From Epiperipatus broadwayi (lineage: Eukaryota; Onychophora; Udeonychophora; Euonychophora; Peripatidae): a DNA stretch of 64,000 bases. The notes below the pieces were generated by a model. The model ran no database searches. It saw only the letters and a program-made list of their open reading frames with translations, and was not told the origin of the DNA. Positions 1 through 11,146 of this stretch are shown here, in pieces. Each line of letters opens with the position of its first letter. Within the stretch, counting starts at the first letter, position 1. The translations under genes were made by a program, and so were the position numbers. The DNA lies in the NCBI GenBank assembly GCA_028023455.1, contig JAQFVV010000050.1, forward strand, positions 374,001 through 438,000. Reading direction: 5' to 3'.

Positions 1-170
1 TTTGTTTACATAAATGCCAAAAGAGATAGAATTCAAAATCTCTATCATTGTCACCCACCTCCAGACCAGCTGGTTTCGAGCTTATTAGCTCATGTCAGTG
101 AAAGGCTGGGAGACTAGAAACTAGGCCTAAAATACCAAACTCTAAAGTCAGCACTTATCAAACATGTTTG
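1..170 (-). repeat. Family C repeat, partial (runs off left edge)
   Basis: This segment matches 29906-30088 closely. Both share the GCCAAAAGAGATAGAATTC-like start, the 'accagctggtt' block and the 'gactagaaactag' block. The sense strand, judged from the hammerhead-like motif inside it, is minus. It is cut by the window edge, so its full length is unknown. Confidence 0.7.
58..105 (-). ncRNA. Hammerhead-like motif in family C (core altered)
   Basis: Read on the minus strand: CCTTTCA, then CTGACATGA, a 4-bp stem II (GAGC/GCTC, loop TAATAA), GAAA, the self-complementary stem III CCAGCTGG, UC, then TGGAGG. The last block can pair with CCTTTCA, counting G-U pairs. The A15.1-U16.1 pair and C17 fit the hammerhead consensus. 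The 5' core reads CTGACATGA instead of CTGANGA, two bases too long, so self-cleavage is doubtful. Stem III has no loop and would need a dimer. Confidence 0.4.
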
Positions 171-955
171 TACACACACCCACACATATATATATATATA
201 AGTAATAATGAATAGCTGTGGGATTGGAAAGTTTTAAAAATGATTATTTATTAGCCTGCTTTTTATAACAGGTTGTTTTAGTTTTAAAGCATTACTACAA
301 ATGAAAGGTTAAATTATGCCATAATACATATTTAAATGTGCTATGCAGAGATCAGAACTAACATTGTGTGTGTTCATGTCCTAAAGGGAAAACTTAATAA
401 ATATCAATCCCAAACTAACATGCATTGACATGAATTCTCAGAATTGGTTTATTTAACTTATAAAAATGTTAATGTAGCGGTCTATTACAGTCCCAATAGA
501 ATATATTATTGTCTATATTGAGATCTTTGGTCAGAGTGAAGATGAACATCCATCCTTTACTTATAGAGGGCATTGACAATAATTTGGCGATTCATGATTT
601 AAAAAAAGTTTGAGCTGTTATCATGTGAAATCTATTATATATACATTGAGCTATGATAATTTCATGTTTCACAATGATTATTTCTGTTTGATTAATAAAA
701 CAAAGGTAACAAGGGTCAGATCATCTACATGTTTTTATAACATTAATTTTTAATACCATATTTACTCATTTCAAAAATCATTTTCAAAGAAATCATTTAA
801 AGTCAAATAATTAATAAATATAGTATAACAAACCAATGTAAATATTATGCTTAAACATCAAATTGCCAGATTTCTTTATCAAAATAAGAATGACCACTTA
901 CACATAAATCCTTTAACCTTATAATGAGACAATTTGATAAATTATCTTACTTAAG
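171..955. other. No gene seen
   Basis: AT-rich sequence with a short CA/TA microsatellite at about 173-201. No coding frame or repeat family is recognised in the rest. Confidence 0.6.
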
Positions 956-1345
956 TTTTAATTTCAAAACAGACACTGATGTCTAATGACTAATATTTGT
1001 GTAGTGTAACTTCCACTGTGCTACTCTTATGCAAGATAGGTACAGGCTTCTATCCACTTTTAACACCTTGTGGAAGAGTGTAATCATAAATTTATGAACA
1101 AAGACATGTCAAAAAGATGTATGATATTTAAGACACACATTTTGTGATGTACCAGTTGGCCCAGATCACAATCTCTTACACCTAACTTTATTATTATTGC
1201 CCTCACAACTTTGACACAATTCACTTGATTGCAGTATATTTATAATTTATATTATTCATTTATTAGACTAGAGATTATACATTTAATGAATAATATTTGT
1301 ATAGTGTGATTTTCACTACATGACTCTCATGCAAGGTAGGGGGTG
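956..1345 (+). repeat. Family F repeat with an internal direct duplication
   Basis: The block at about 978-1041 (gtgtagtgtaacttccac, then tcttatgcaagatagg) recurs in diverged form at 1283-1342, about 305 bp downstream. The 'ttctatccac' and 'ccttgtggaag' blocks at 1045-1078 recur inverted near 36590-36620. The 'cacaactttgacac' block near 1204 recurs near 34308. The repeat abuts PLE 1 and could be part of its flanking long repeat, but that is inference. Confidence 0.5.
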
Positions 1346-1462
1346 GATACAGTAAGAATTACATTATAGAAATATTATTTATTAAATGAATAATCTGTAA
1401 TGTAATAAATGAATACATTGATGCCATTTTAATACAATATGGCTAGAGATTTGGTTTAAATA

Positions 1463-1732
1463 GTGCTTAGATTGTTCGTTGCTTTAATATTTTATTGGTT
1501 TGTTACAAATATGACCATTAAACCAATAGTAAAAAGAGGTTATATTCCATATAAATCAAAAGTGCCAATGTCACACAAAATGGCAGGTTTGAAGTCCTTC
1601 TTATTTAGAAATAATAGTCTTTGCAAATATTCATCGGATAAAGGCAAAAATATTGAAATATATTTGAATGAATTGTTAAATGTTGGCTATAGTTATAATC
1701 ATATATATAATGTTATTAGAGATTTTAATTAA
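1463..1732 (+). pseudogene. PLE reverse transcriptase C-terminal remnant
   Basis: This 89-codon open segment corresponds to the RT thumb/linker region of Penelope-like elements. Its polar, Lys-rich segment and the IPYKSKVP and SFLFRNNSLC blocks resemble the usual YxPYxSxxP...K and RxxxLC features of that family. No catalytic RT motifs are present because the 5' part is lost. The start codon is not meaningful. Confidence 0.65.
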
Positions 1733-1792
1733 TACAAAATATAAGAATAAAAATTTTAATAATAATATTGATTCTCCTGCTAATAAAAAATA

Positions 1793-2150
1793 TGGATATC
1801 AATACCATATATTTCAAATGATCAAGTAAATTTTATAAGAAAAATTTATAAAGGTATATGTGAGATTGCATTTTACACACCTCCTACATTAAACAAATTA
1901 ATAAATAACTCCAAAGATAAAACCTCATTTATAAATAAAGATTGTGTCATTTATAAATGGATATGTAGGTGAGGCAGTGGATATATAGGTGAATCTAGAT
2001 GTACATTGAAAAAAAGAACAAAAGAACACCTGCTATTATTAAAACGAGTTCAGAAACCAAAACAAAATTGCATAGTAGATAATAATATTTCAGCATCTAT
2101 TTTTTACGACCATATAAATCATGTATTTATGGTTTTGTCTTCAATTTTAA
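1793..2150 (+). pseudogene. GIY-YIG endonuclease remnant of PLE 1
   Basis: The frame starting at 1793 runs ISIPYISNDQ, then FIRKIYKG, CVIYKWICR, a stop at 1970-1972, and GSGYIGESRCTLKKRTKEH. The VIY...YIG pair, the downstream Arg and the KKRTKEH helix are the GIY-YIG nuclease signature. In PLEs this domain follows the RT and makes the target nick. After about 2090 the frame decays. Confidence 0.75.
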
Positions 2151-2399
2151 TAATGTAAAAAATATTGCAAATTGAAAAAAAATAACAATAAAAGAAAAAT
2201 AAAGGAAGCTATGCTAATATACAAATATAAACACGACTTCATTAACAGGCAAGCAGCAAACATTAACAACACAGAATTTTGGGAAAGTTTGTCTTTCAAA
2301 GCTTTAGTTGACAAAGATTACTGGGATAATCAAAAGTACTCTTAAGTGGATAAATTTTTTTAATTATATATATATATAAATACAGGTATACTTTACATT

Positions 2400-2620
2400 G
2401 TGGAGTTTAGATGTAATTAAATTAAAGCCAGACTTTCATGTTCCCTTCAGCTATCCAATCTATCTCATATAACCAATATACATAACCACACACATGTGAA
2501 AAAGATAAAATGATTTGGAATATATGTATTTCATGCTGAACCAGCACTCACAAGTTCATCCAGATCACACATATTGTAACAGGATGGTCTAACCATGATA
2601 TGCATGAAAATGGATGGGTC
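2400..2620 (-). repeat. Family B repeat fragment
   Basis: Plus-strand blocks 'ccagactttcatgttccc', 'tttcatgctgaaccagca' and 'tccagatcacac' are in the same order as in the family B copies at 23065 and 54000, so the hammerhead-sense strand is minus. The outer part corresponds to the tRNA-like end of the family. Confidence 0.65.
2517..2559 (-). ncRNA. Degenerate hammerhead-like motif (family B)
   Basis: On the minus strand a GTGCTG/CAGCAT hairpin is followed by GAAAT and by TTCC, which can still pair with upstream GAA. The core reads CTTGTGA instead of CTGATGA, so this copy is presumably inactive. Confidence 0.4.
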
Positions 2621-3530
2621 CTTTCTCATGCGTAGAAAGGATGTATTTTTATTGTTTACCTTCATGTATAACTTCTTACATTAACTTCCTACCTAAGGGA
2701 GAAGAGAAAGATTTAAACAACTGCTAAATCTACCCTTAGCTTTTCAACTAGTATTATAGTTTACTCCTGTTATTCTGCAGTTCGAACTTGGGAAGATATA
2801 TATGATTCTCAGATTCAGGAAATGTTTGTATCACCAAGTTCATTATATTTGTAACATGAAAAATGTTTATTAATGAGAATGGATATAGTATATTATATAC
2901 ATAAAAGTAATGATCATTGTATGTGTATGACGATATAACTTAACACAATTTAACCACAGAAAAATAAACCAAGAAACATGTTTTAACGTTTAAATATATT
3001 TAATAAACATATATACATGGATTAATATTAGGAGTATAAAGTTTACAGCCAAATTAAGGAATCCCATTTAGACACCTGTGGTTATCATTCATTTACATCT
3101 AGTTTATAACAATGTTTCCCATCCTGACCTCATGAAGAACAGCCACTACATGCCTTGGTTAACATGAACTATCTAATGGTTTAATAGACCCCCTTGTTAT
3201 ATATGACGTAAACATATAAAAAATATTTTAAAATATATTAATAATTAACATGAAGCTTGAAATAAATAATGAACAAATGGGTGTATGTTGTACATTTATA
3301 AATATGTAGTTGATACATATCTTAGGTAACATCTTACCTTATCTTTCATTTGCAATGATCAGATTACTTTATACTCAAGATTATATCTTATAAACTTTAT
3401 CTACCCATAGTACTGATTTTACCTTTATTATGAATTTCATAAATTTAATTTAAGTTGTTCAATCCTATATTAAGATAAAGAAAATAAATTATTACATTGA
3501 ACATACGAATAATTAATTATTAATGACGTC
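2621..3530. other. No gene seen
   Basis: AT-rich DNA. I recognise no repeat family or coding signature here. Confidence 0.5.
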
Positions 3531-3616
3531 GACTTTGTAGATAGACTTTACAATTCACGCGGATATTGTTCTGATGGCTTATCTTTACAATCCATGGAAA
3601 TTCCTTTATGTGTAGC

Positions 3617-3988
3617 TTAAAATTCGAATATCTGATGGAAATCTTCGAACTGAAGTTTTGAAGTGAGAAGTAAAAAAAAAAAATTTAATGATGGATCATT
3701 CCATTGTTTATCAATCCAGATGTATGGAGATAAGAGAATTCCATATTGGCCTTGACAATTTCTAGCTTCGTGGATGATAACTTCTCTTCCACGACGGCTC
3801 CCTTCTGCAATTGGCAATGCATGATTGGTTTTGTTGATAATATATAAAATCTTTTTAGGTGAAATTAATTGGAATAATGTTAACATTTCTTCTGCTATTA
3901 CATGTTTTAATTTTAACTTCCACAATTTATAGCAAGGAATCAATGATGATTTTTTTTCATCATAAGTAAGTTTTAAAATACTTAACAA
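3617..3988 (-). CDS. Possible coding exon or retrocopy, unidentified
   Basis: This 124-codon open stretch is less AT-rich and has more CpG than its surroundings. The translation has balanced composition: KLKHVIAEEMLTLFQLI, then ILYIINKTNHALPIAEGSRR, REVIIHEARNCQGQYGILL, and YIWIDKQWND. I do not recognise the family. No signal peptide or strong membrane segment is seen. The nominal start is a TTG, so this is probably an internal exon or a fragment. A T-run at the NDPSLN/FFF junction followed by CAG resembles an acceptor, so the last 15 or so codons may belong to another exon. After the TAA at 3617 the same frame stays open for about 20 codons (THKGISMDCKDKPSEQYPREL) before another stop. That suggests either a pseudogene or a wrong exon boundary. 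The stretch could also be chance. Confidence 0.3.
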   Translation of the reverse strand: MLSILKLTYDEKKSSLIPCYKLWKLKLKHVIAEEMLTLFQLISPKKILYIINKTNHALPIAEGSRRGREVIIHEARNCQGQYGILLSPYIWIDKQWNDPSLNFFFLLLTSKLQFEDFHQIFEF

Positions 3989-4014
3989 TTAATCAATATC
4001 TTTACAAAACCACT

Positions 4015-4849
4015 TTAATTATTACTTATACATATTTCTAAAAAAAAAAAAATCAATTTAGAATATAAAAATATTTTATGATTCTCCTCCTTATAAATTA
4101 TTCTCTGATAATTATTTGCATTCGTCTCTATCCTCACTCCAAGCAAGACAACCTATCTTACCATTTTCAATAACAATTCCACACCTCCAAAATTATTCAT
4201 TATTTCCTATTTTAAATACAAACCTATACGATGTAATACTAGAAATTTTGATAGCGAACAAATGCGTAGGTATATGGAATAACTAAAGTTTTAATTCAAT
4301 AATACCCCTATTAGATAGTCATCATGGTAACAGTGTATAAGAAAATGAGGTATGACTTATCTGTCTAATAATCTCCATCACAAAATATAATGTCCAGGCT
4401 ATTTATTCAGCTCTATGGAACATTTAACTTCAACACAAAGAAAACACTGCCATGGAAAATATACAAGCTATAGGGCTAAGTTATCTATACTTGCATAATC
4501 ATCATCATCGATTACCCTTATTCCCATATAAATAAATCCTACATAAAACATTACCTTGGTTTTATCAAACTTACTCCTAAGCCACTACCTTTATAACTTC
4601 TTTAGAGATTTATCACTCTACATCGCTAAAATTCTTACTACCTTTCTACAACAATAAATTAATTCACATATAAATAATGACCTAACTACTCAATAAGAAA
4701 GATTATTTTATTTCTCTAATAACTCTTGAACCAAAATATAAATAATTAGTATCAATATAATACTTCAATACTTTAACCACTTAAAATAAGTATTATGTTC
4801 AATCACGATAGAATCATACAATTATATTCCCATTACACTAAAATATATT
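4015..4849. other. No gene seen
   Basis: AT-rich sequence with an A-run near 4040. There is nothing supportable as a gene or a known repeat. Confidence 0.5.
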
Positions 4850-5034
4850 TAATAATTTACTAAGGCTGTAACCTTAGAAATAAGCGTCTGAAAAATACGA
4901 AGGTAGGGACCTCTATAGGTCGTAAAACACAAGCTTACGCTATGAAGAAGCTTGTGTTTTAAGACCTATAGAGGTCCCTACCTTCGTATTTTTCAGACGC
5001 TTATTTCTAAGGTTACAGCCTTAGTAAATTATTA
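4850..5034. mobile_element. Family E fold-back element, near-perfect hairpin
   Basis: The left arm 4851-4936 and right arm 4948-5033 are reverse complements over 86 bp with one mismatch (4922/4962), around an 11-bp loop. The pair 4850/5034 extends the stem to 87 bp. The arms carry 'aaggctgtaacctta' near the ends and 'gggacctctataggtc' inside. Related arms occur at 19255-19345, 58792-58955 and 60617-61321. The near identity of the arms indicates a young insertion or arm homogenisation. There is no coding capacity, so this is a MITE-like or fold-back element. Its transcript would form a long dsRNA hairpin. Confidence 0.85.
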
Positions 5035-7680
5035 CTTAATATAATAATGGGCGTTTAATAAAATTTATAATTAAAATATATTTATAATATAAGACAAAAG
5101 TATGCATATTTTTTTAAGATAAATAAATACTTCTATAAGCTCTGTGTATGCATAGTGTATTTACACATTCTCATACATTCATAAAAAAAAATCATAAAAT
5201 TATTAATACTTTTATAATTATTACCATAAGTGATAACTTTTATTGGTTGATCACTTAATTGACGTTTCTGGCCCATAAACTAATAAAAACACATTGCATA
5301 GTATATCATTCATTCAATACTATTACACTTAAACTATTAAGTTTTTTTAAAAAAAATTATTAAATATTTTTTTATAAAATTTAAACATTATGTTAGTAAG
5401 TAATGTAATATTTTTATGTTCCTTTCCTATCTCTAATATGTGAATAAGGATTAACATTAAGATTAATAAAATAATTCAAAAACATATTTACTTAAAAAAA
5501 AGAAACTCCATCGATAAAAGTTCATTAAAAGAAAAATGTTTTTTTCCCCCTTTCTCAGGTATTTCAATTTCCCAGCACTTGTTGATAAAACTTCTACTGA
5601 CGCCAAAATCACGCATGCTCTGTTGGTTCCACTTTTAAAACAAAATGAATGACAATTTAAAAAAATAAATAAAAATAAGGTAAGTCAACTTTTAAAATAT
5701 CTGGATTGATTCCTAAATAACCATGGATTTGCTCTTAAAAGTTTATAAAATAATAGTTCATAGTTCCCATTATTCAATAATAAAAAAATTATTGAAAGTA
5801 CTTTCAATATCATATAATAAAATAATTTCAAAGTTCTACTACTTTTATTCAAATTCCCATGACAGTTTATAATATTTTTGATACAGTAACACCAACTCAG
5901 TGTTCTTCAATACTTATTATGCATTTAAAATATTTCCATAAATAATTTTCCAAAATCTTTTATATGACCAGCATACACAACTTAATGATAGGTTATTTTT
6001 ATTACCTATTTGAAAGATTTTTTTTCCATAAGATATGAAACATTTCGATAACGCACTTGGTTTTTACATCTTTAAAATTATTACCATATTTTTTTTAAAA
6101 ATATACTATTAAATATTTCTTCACAAAGAAACATTTTTGCATTTCAAAATAATTATTTTTATCAGGTTAAAAGTTTTTTAAAACTTTAGCATTTATTTCC
6201 TAGTCTCAGTTTTAAATAAGTCTTCCAAATAAAAGCATTTTTTTAAATATTCTTTTACATTTGATTTCTGGCAAACTTTTTTAAATATTCCATGTGATGT
6301 CCGATCTGCTAATTTCAATAGCAAATTAAGATTATTAATTAATACATACAAAATTATGTGCCTAATGGAAAAAATAATAAATTTGATATTTTTCACATAA
6401 ATTAAAATTTAACAATGATCCTTTCATGTTTAATGTGACGTTAAGAATTAGGCTTAATAAATCGGTCGATAAGGAATTACTTAGCTTTTAGCATGGCATT
6501 TCTATGTTATACAATATTATAACAACTTACTGTACTTTCTTGGAATTAGAAATAAATATAATTGACTATTACAGGTACTCCTAATCTTTAAACTGTAAAT
6601 TACCAGAAATTAAGTTGTTTAATATAGCATACTTTGTTAACAGAAATAGTAGTAGTAGTAATAACAGTAGTAGTACCTCAAAAATAATTGTGCACCAATT
6701 TTTATACCTGAACAAATTACTCTCTTGATTGGTTAACTAAACAAAGCTCTGCTAGCTTATTTACATACCTAGCCAACAACGCAGAATTAAAATCAAAAAT
6801 AAATAATGATTTATCTAATATTTATTATTTATTATATTATTTAATTTCTAGTTAATTTTCATACTTTATTTACACTTACCAAACTCTTCAAAATAACTTT
6901 TAAAATCATATTGTAATATTTATTATTATGTTTAGCTTTTTTAAAAACATAGATATTTTTCAAAACAAAACAAAAATCTAATTTTACTTATTACATTCGT
7001 TTTTAAAATAAATAAAAACACAACTTAATATTTTATACTAGCTAGTTTTATTTTTATCTTGTGGTAGTCCCATATAATATTTTTAAATTTTATATTAGAA
7101 TTTTAAAACAGTTTTTGCAACTTTCCTAAAAAACTCACAAGCATGTGTGTATCGACATCTATATGTCACATGACTCACAACCCAGATGAAACACTTATAA
7201 TTTAGCTGAAAACAAACTAAATAATTTAATTTACAAAAAATATATATTTTTTAAAATAATAATATAAAAACTTTTAAAATAATAGTTTGATATTATAAAA
7301 CCAAATATTCATTTTCTACTACAATACTACTAATAAATAAATATTTTAAATTCAATTATTAAATATCAATTTTTATTACTCAAATATATTATTTATTTAA
7401 CTTAATATTATTTTTAAAATTTACTTTAAACATTTATTTATAAGACTTATTAATGCAGTATTTATTATGGCCAGTTTTCCCAACCATACAATATTATAAT
7501 TTATCTTTAGTTGACTTTTTAAAAAAATATTAACATAATATTATATAGTAAATATTCGTATTTACTTTAATTAGACTTTTAAAAGATCGTCAACACAACA
7601 TATACATTATACTCGTAGAATAATTAATTTTTTTTTAGTAAACTGATATAAACAATTCCTCTTAACCTAAACAAAGGGGT
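5035..7680. other. No gene seen
   Basis: Very AT-rich, with A/T homopolymers and an (AGT)n tract at about 6646-6677. Short open frames such as the one at 6193-6396 (minus) look like chance. No family is recognised. Confidence 0.5.
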
Positions 7681-7689
7681 ACAATATAT

Positions 7690-8085
7690 AAGCATCTTTT
7701 AATCTTTTCAATGAGGTCAGTAACACCTGTGTGTTCTCTTACCAATATATTGTGTTTTCAATCTCTTATTATTACTCCCAACATGAATCTCTCCATACTT
7801 CTTTGAGTGGTCTGAAAAAATTAAAAGACTGAAGTGGGGTTGGGCTGGACATATTTCTAGAAGAGATGAGAATAGATGGACAATTGAAATGTTAAACTGG
7901 ATTCCAAAAGATTTCAAAAGAGCCAGAAAGAGACCACATGTGAGATGGAGGGATAAAATAAAAGAGTGTGCAGGGATGATCTGGGGAAAAGTAGTTAAGA
8001 TTGAAGAAGATGGATTGAACTTGGAGAGACCTTCATTCTGCAGTGTATTGATAAAGGTTGATGATGATGATACAACCATTAGAAA
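7690..8085 (+). mobile_element. RTE-like LINE, 3' end fragment
   Basis: The plus-strand frames encode a typical C-terminal tail of an RTE/BovB-like endonuclease-reverse transcriptase. The blocks are LKWGWAGHISRRDENRW, MLNWIPKDFKRARKRP and HVRWRDKIKECAGMIW, then a tail matching WIELGE..FILQWIDNG in other copies. The fragment ends in a TGATGATGATG run, as RTE-type elements often do. Upstream, 7700-7800, a frame-shifted stretch fits the preceding conserved region. The catalytic domains are absent, so the fragment is 5'-truncated. Homologous tails occur at 39860, 42330 and 49135. Confidence 0.75.
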
Positions 8086-8164
8086 CTATCTAACACTTAG
8101 ATAATCAATATATTAATAACAATCAACGATCTCAAACTGCTGTCTAGGCAACCTACTTTTAATA

Positions 8165-8225
8165 ATAAAAATGAAATTGATAAGCTGGACAAGTTGTGAT
8201 TCAGCATGAAACATATATTGGAGAG
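8165..8225 (+). repeat. Family B hammerhead-region remnant
   Basis: The blocks 'aagctggacaagttgtgat', 'tcagcatgaaac' and 'atattgg' correspond to the family B core. Half of the stem-II hairpin is deleted, so no hammerhead can form. Confidence 0.5.
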
Positions 8226-8429
8226 CATTTTTTTTAAAAAAAATTACACAGTTTTATTAAATGACAATGCACAGAAATATATATAACCAAATTAAGAAGA
8301 TATAAACACCAATAACAATGCCAGAATGAATTTTTTTGATTGCTATACTATATAAATGAATGTCAAGTACCAATCACATGGAACAGTACTAAATATTAGT
8401 CTACTTTTATAATATTGTTTTCTGTTGTT

Positions 8430-8625
8430 GTAAATATCTAGTTGCAGTGATCTCAGATCCACTACTTCTCACTGATGAAGGCCACAAGCTACAAACTTGC
8501 CTGGGGATATTGAAATAGGCACTAGATAGGGATTTTAAGTGCAAACTTTCTTGCATGCTTTGGTTACTAAGGCTTGCATTGGATGGCATTACTGTATGCA
8601 AAGTTTACTATTGTATAAACAATAA
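8430..8625 (+). repeat. Family A element fragment
   Basis: Carries the family A blocks in sense order: 'gatctcagatccac', 'ctcactgatgaaggccac', 'ggcactagatagggatttt' and 'cattactgtatgcaaag'. The CTGATGA core is at 8472-8478, but GAAAC has become CAAAC, so the ribozyme motif is damaged. Confidence 0.7.
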
Positions 8626-8639
8626 TAATATAATAAACT

Positions 8640-10670
8640 AATGATAATATTTGCAACATTTATTTGTTTCCATTTCTATTGATTCCTTTTTACACATTAT
8701 ATAATGCTTTTAAAATCTTCCTATGACTTCTAGACATTGCTTGTGAATGTTGTCAACTCTTTGTTCTTGCCTATATTCTGTGTAATAGAAATCAATTATA
8801 TTCATAGAACCTAGTTTGTAGAGAGAATTTTTAAAACAACACATTTTGGGTTTTCTTTTCACTAACATAAACTGTGTACTATGTGCTTAGATAAAGATCA
8901 TTCTTATTTGCTTTTTCTTGAAATACAAATATATGTACTAATTTACTATTCTGGTAACAGCGTTTCATAGCGTGCAGGTCTTTTGTTTTTAATAACATCA
9001 GGAATTCATTTTTGTTGTATTTATTATTTCTACTTATGAAACAATTTCAAACTTAAAAAAATTCCAATTCAGTATTTGTTCTCATGTAAATAACCAGCTC
9101 TGAATATATTTTCAGGTGTTTGATTACGAGGCATTCTCCCATTTCTTTTCTATTTAGAAAAATGTTTCTTAAACAGTCAATAATTTATTTCACATTCATC
9201 AGGTTTATTTGCGAGCAGTTGTATAAATTTGCATCTCATGCTTGTTGGAAACAATCATTAATCTATAATAATATTTCCTTTCAGTATATAATAATTATCA
9301 CCAATTGTGTATATATATATATTGCAACTACAAGTCAGAACAAATTTTTTCTGATTTTTTTTCCCCTCCTGTGTCATAGCATCAGCCAGGAAGTGACCCT
9401 GTTATTCCGGGACAACTGCTTGTAAAGCAACTGTCACTGACCTCTCGACCACTAATGCTTTCTAATTTGACAATCAAATATCAAGTATTTAATAATTTTT
9501 TTTATATATGTCACATGCCACAATTTTATCTAAAAATGATCTATCTAGGAATTAAATCATAAATTTTCTAATACATTGTAAGAACTCCCATGGAAAAATG
9601 GTTGCAACAAATGCACGTAATTCTTCTTCCAATAATCTCTAGCCTTCCTGTTCTACTTGTTTTAAAGCTTCAATTTTAGTAAACTTTTTATTTACTAGTT
9701 TTAATATAAACATATTAATAAATAGATGGAGGAACTGCCCATTTTATCAGAATTTGATTGACATATTATATATGACTAGAATTCTCTATAAATATGATAT
9801 ATATTACAGCTTTTCCTCAAACATGGTGCTAGTTTACTTTATGTTCCACCCAAATCAATCCATTCCTTCAAGAGTAATCACTAGAAAACTAAATACAATA
9901 TATAGTGATCATATTTATTTATGCTGTAAAAAACAAAATTAAGATATACCAGTAGACCACAGTGAAAACATCATTGGTATCTGATCCTCTCTCCAAATTG
10001 AGTACCTGATCATCTCTGCATTGATGAATGTGCCACTCAGTCACCCAAAAGCTTTAAAGTGGTAACATTTTGGATCATGAATTACAATGTGAGATGTGAT
10101 TGATTTACTTAAACATTTCAAATGATAGCTGAGTAAATGCTGATTCCAGACATTAATTTTGTTAACTGAAGCTGTGTGTGTTTTTGTCTGGTAAATCCAG
10201 ATTCTTATCACTCTTGGGATAGCTGGGTATGCTGTAGCGTTTAAATGTACAATGCTAATTTATTTAAATTCATAATTTAGATGTTCCAATGTTGGACAGT
10301 TGGATACTTTTCTCTTTTTTATTAATGGCCTGACTGCTGTTAGCAATAAACCAGATCTCTTTCACTTTACCTTTTCTATCATCTCACTCCATGCAAACAA
10401 TTTAACATTTGGATCGAAAATATGGCTGGAATTTTTCTTGTGCTTTAAGAAAATGGACTTATATTCTGCATTATTTTTAGCTTACCTATAGGTACAAAGA
10501 AGAAAATTTAAAGAAGCTGCTCACATGACAATGGCAAAAAATCCCATAAGCCAAACGAGTGTGACTATACATAATGTATGGAAACCACTAAACAACTTTG
10601 CTCTTAAGGAAAAAGTGGAAAAAACATGAGGAACCTCATAGATACGTATATTACATTTCTACTAACTGTT
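8640..10670. other. No gene seen
   Basis: AT-rich DNA without a recognised repeat. Small open frames at 9120-9425 and 9754-9942 have no convincing protein signature. Confidence 0.5.
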
Positions 10671-10671
10671 G

Positions 10672-10950
10672 CCTTTGGTAGGATGGCTCAGTTGGTTAGA
10701 GTGTTACTTTAAAATTCAATACTCAAGAATCTAAGGGTCCAGGTTCAAATCCCATGCTAGTACTGTCATTGCCCAGACCAGGAACACCTGAAGAAGAGGG
10801 GATAATAATACCTCTCAAAACATTGTCCATATACTAACCTGTTTGATGTGATATTACTAACAGTTGAATGTATTTGGAATATTTAAATAAAAGTTAAATT
10901 TTTCTAAAGACATCCAATACTCATATTAGATGATAGAAATAGTCCAATAT
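10672..10950 (+). mobile_element. tRNA-derived SINE, copy 1
   Basis: The head is clearly tRNA-like: an A box TGGCTCAGTTGG at 10684-10695 and a B box GGTTCAAATCC at 10742-10752, spaced as in a tRNA gene. The body has 'cacctgaagaagagg', a GAGG/CCTC hairpin and 'gttgaatgta'. The tail (ttagatgatagaaatag, then tccaa) is shared with 35610-35890 and 46502-46805. These internal boxes would be the RNA polymerase III promoter. No reverse transcriptase is encoded. Confidence 0.8.
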
Positions 10951-11146
10951 AAAAAATACAAATATACAAAATATGTATGTAATTAATTTGAGCATGATTT
11001 TATGTTACAACTATATTTTATATAAAAATTTATCTAAAAAAAAAACAATCAAGTCTAAAATTTATTGCTTCTATTTAGAGAATATGTCTAAGGAGAAATA
11101 CCATGAAAAAATACAGTTAAGGAAAGTTTTCAATAGAAAAACCCTA

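Larger units (their letters stand above)
1440..2350 (+). mobile_element. Penelope-like element 1, 3' half, degraded
   Basis: The 1463-1732 frame reads like the end of a PLE reverse transcriptase and its linker: KPIVKRGYIPYKSKVP, then HKMAGLKSFLFRNNSLC and LLNVGYSY. From 1793, in the same frame, comes the linker to a GIY-YIG endonuclease (VIYKWICR, then GSGYIGESRC and LKKRTKEH). The order RT then GIY-YIG is diagnostic of Penelope-like retroelements. Many stops lie between the two parts, at 1733-1790. A TGA at 1970 sits where other copies have Cys. The 5' RT domain is missing. A related copy lies at 38733-39150. The element cannot encode a working protein. Confidence 0.8.

Noticed and set aside
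7717-8079. Minus-strand 120-codon frame
   Set aside because: It is the antisense of the RTE LINE tail, which has the recognisable signature.
10790-10832. CTGAAGA, GAGG/CCTC hairpin and AAAAC in the tRNA SINE as a hammerhead
   Set aside because: An extra A offsets stem II from the core, G12 is lost in two of three copies, and the flanks do not form stem I. The resemblance is noted but not called.
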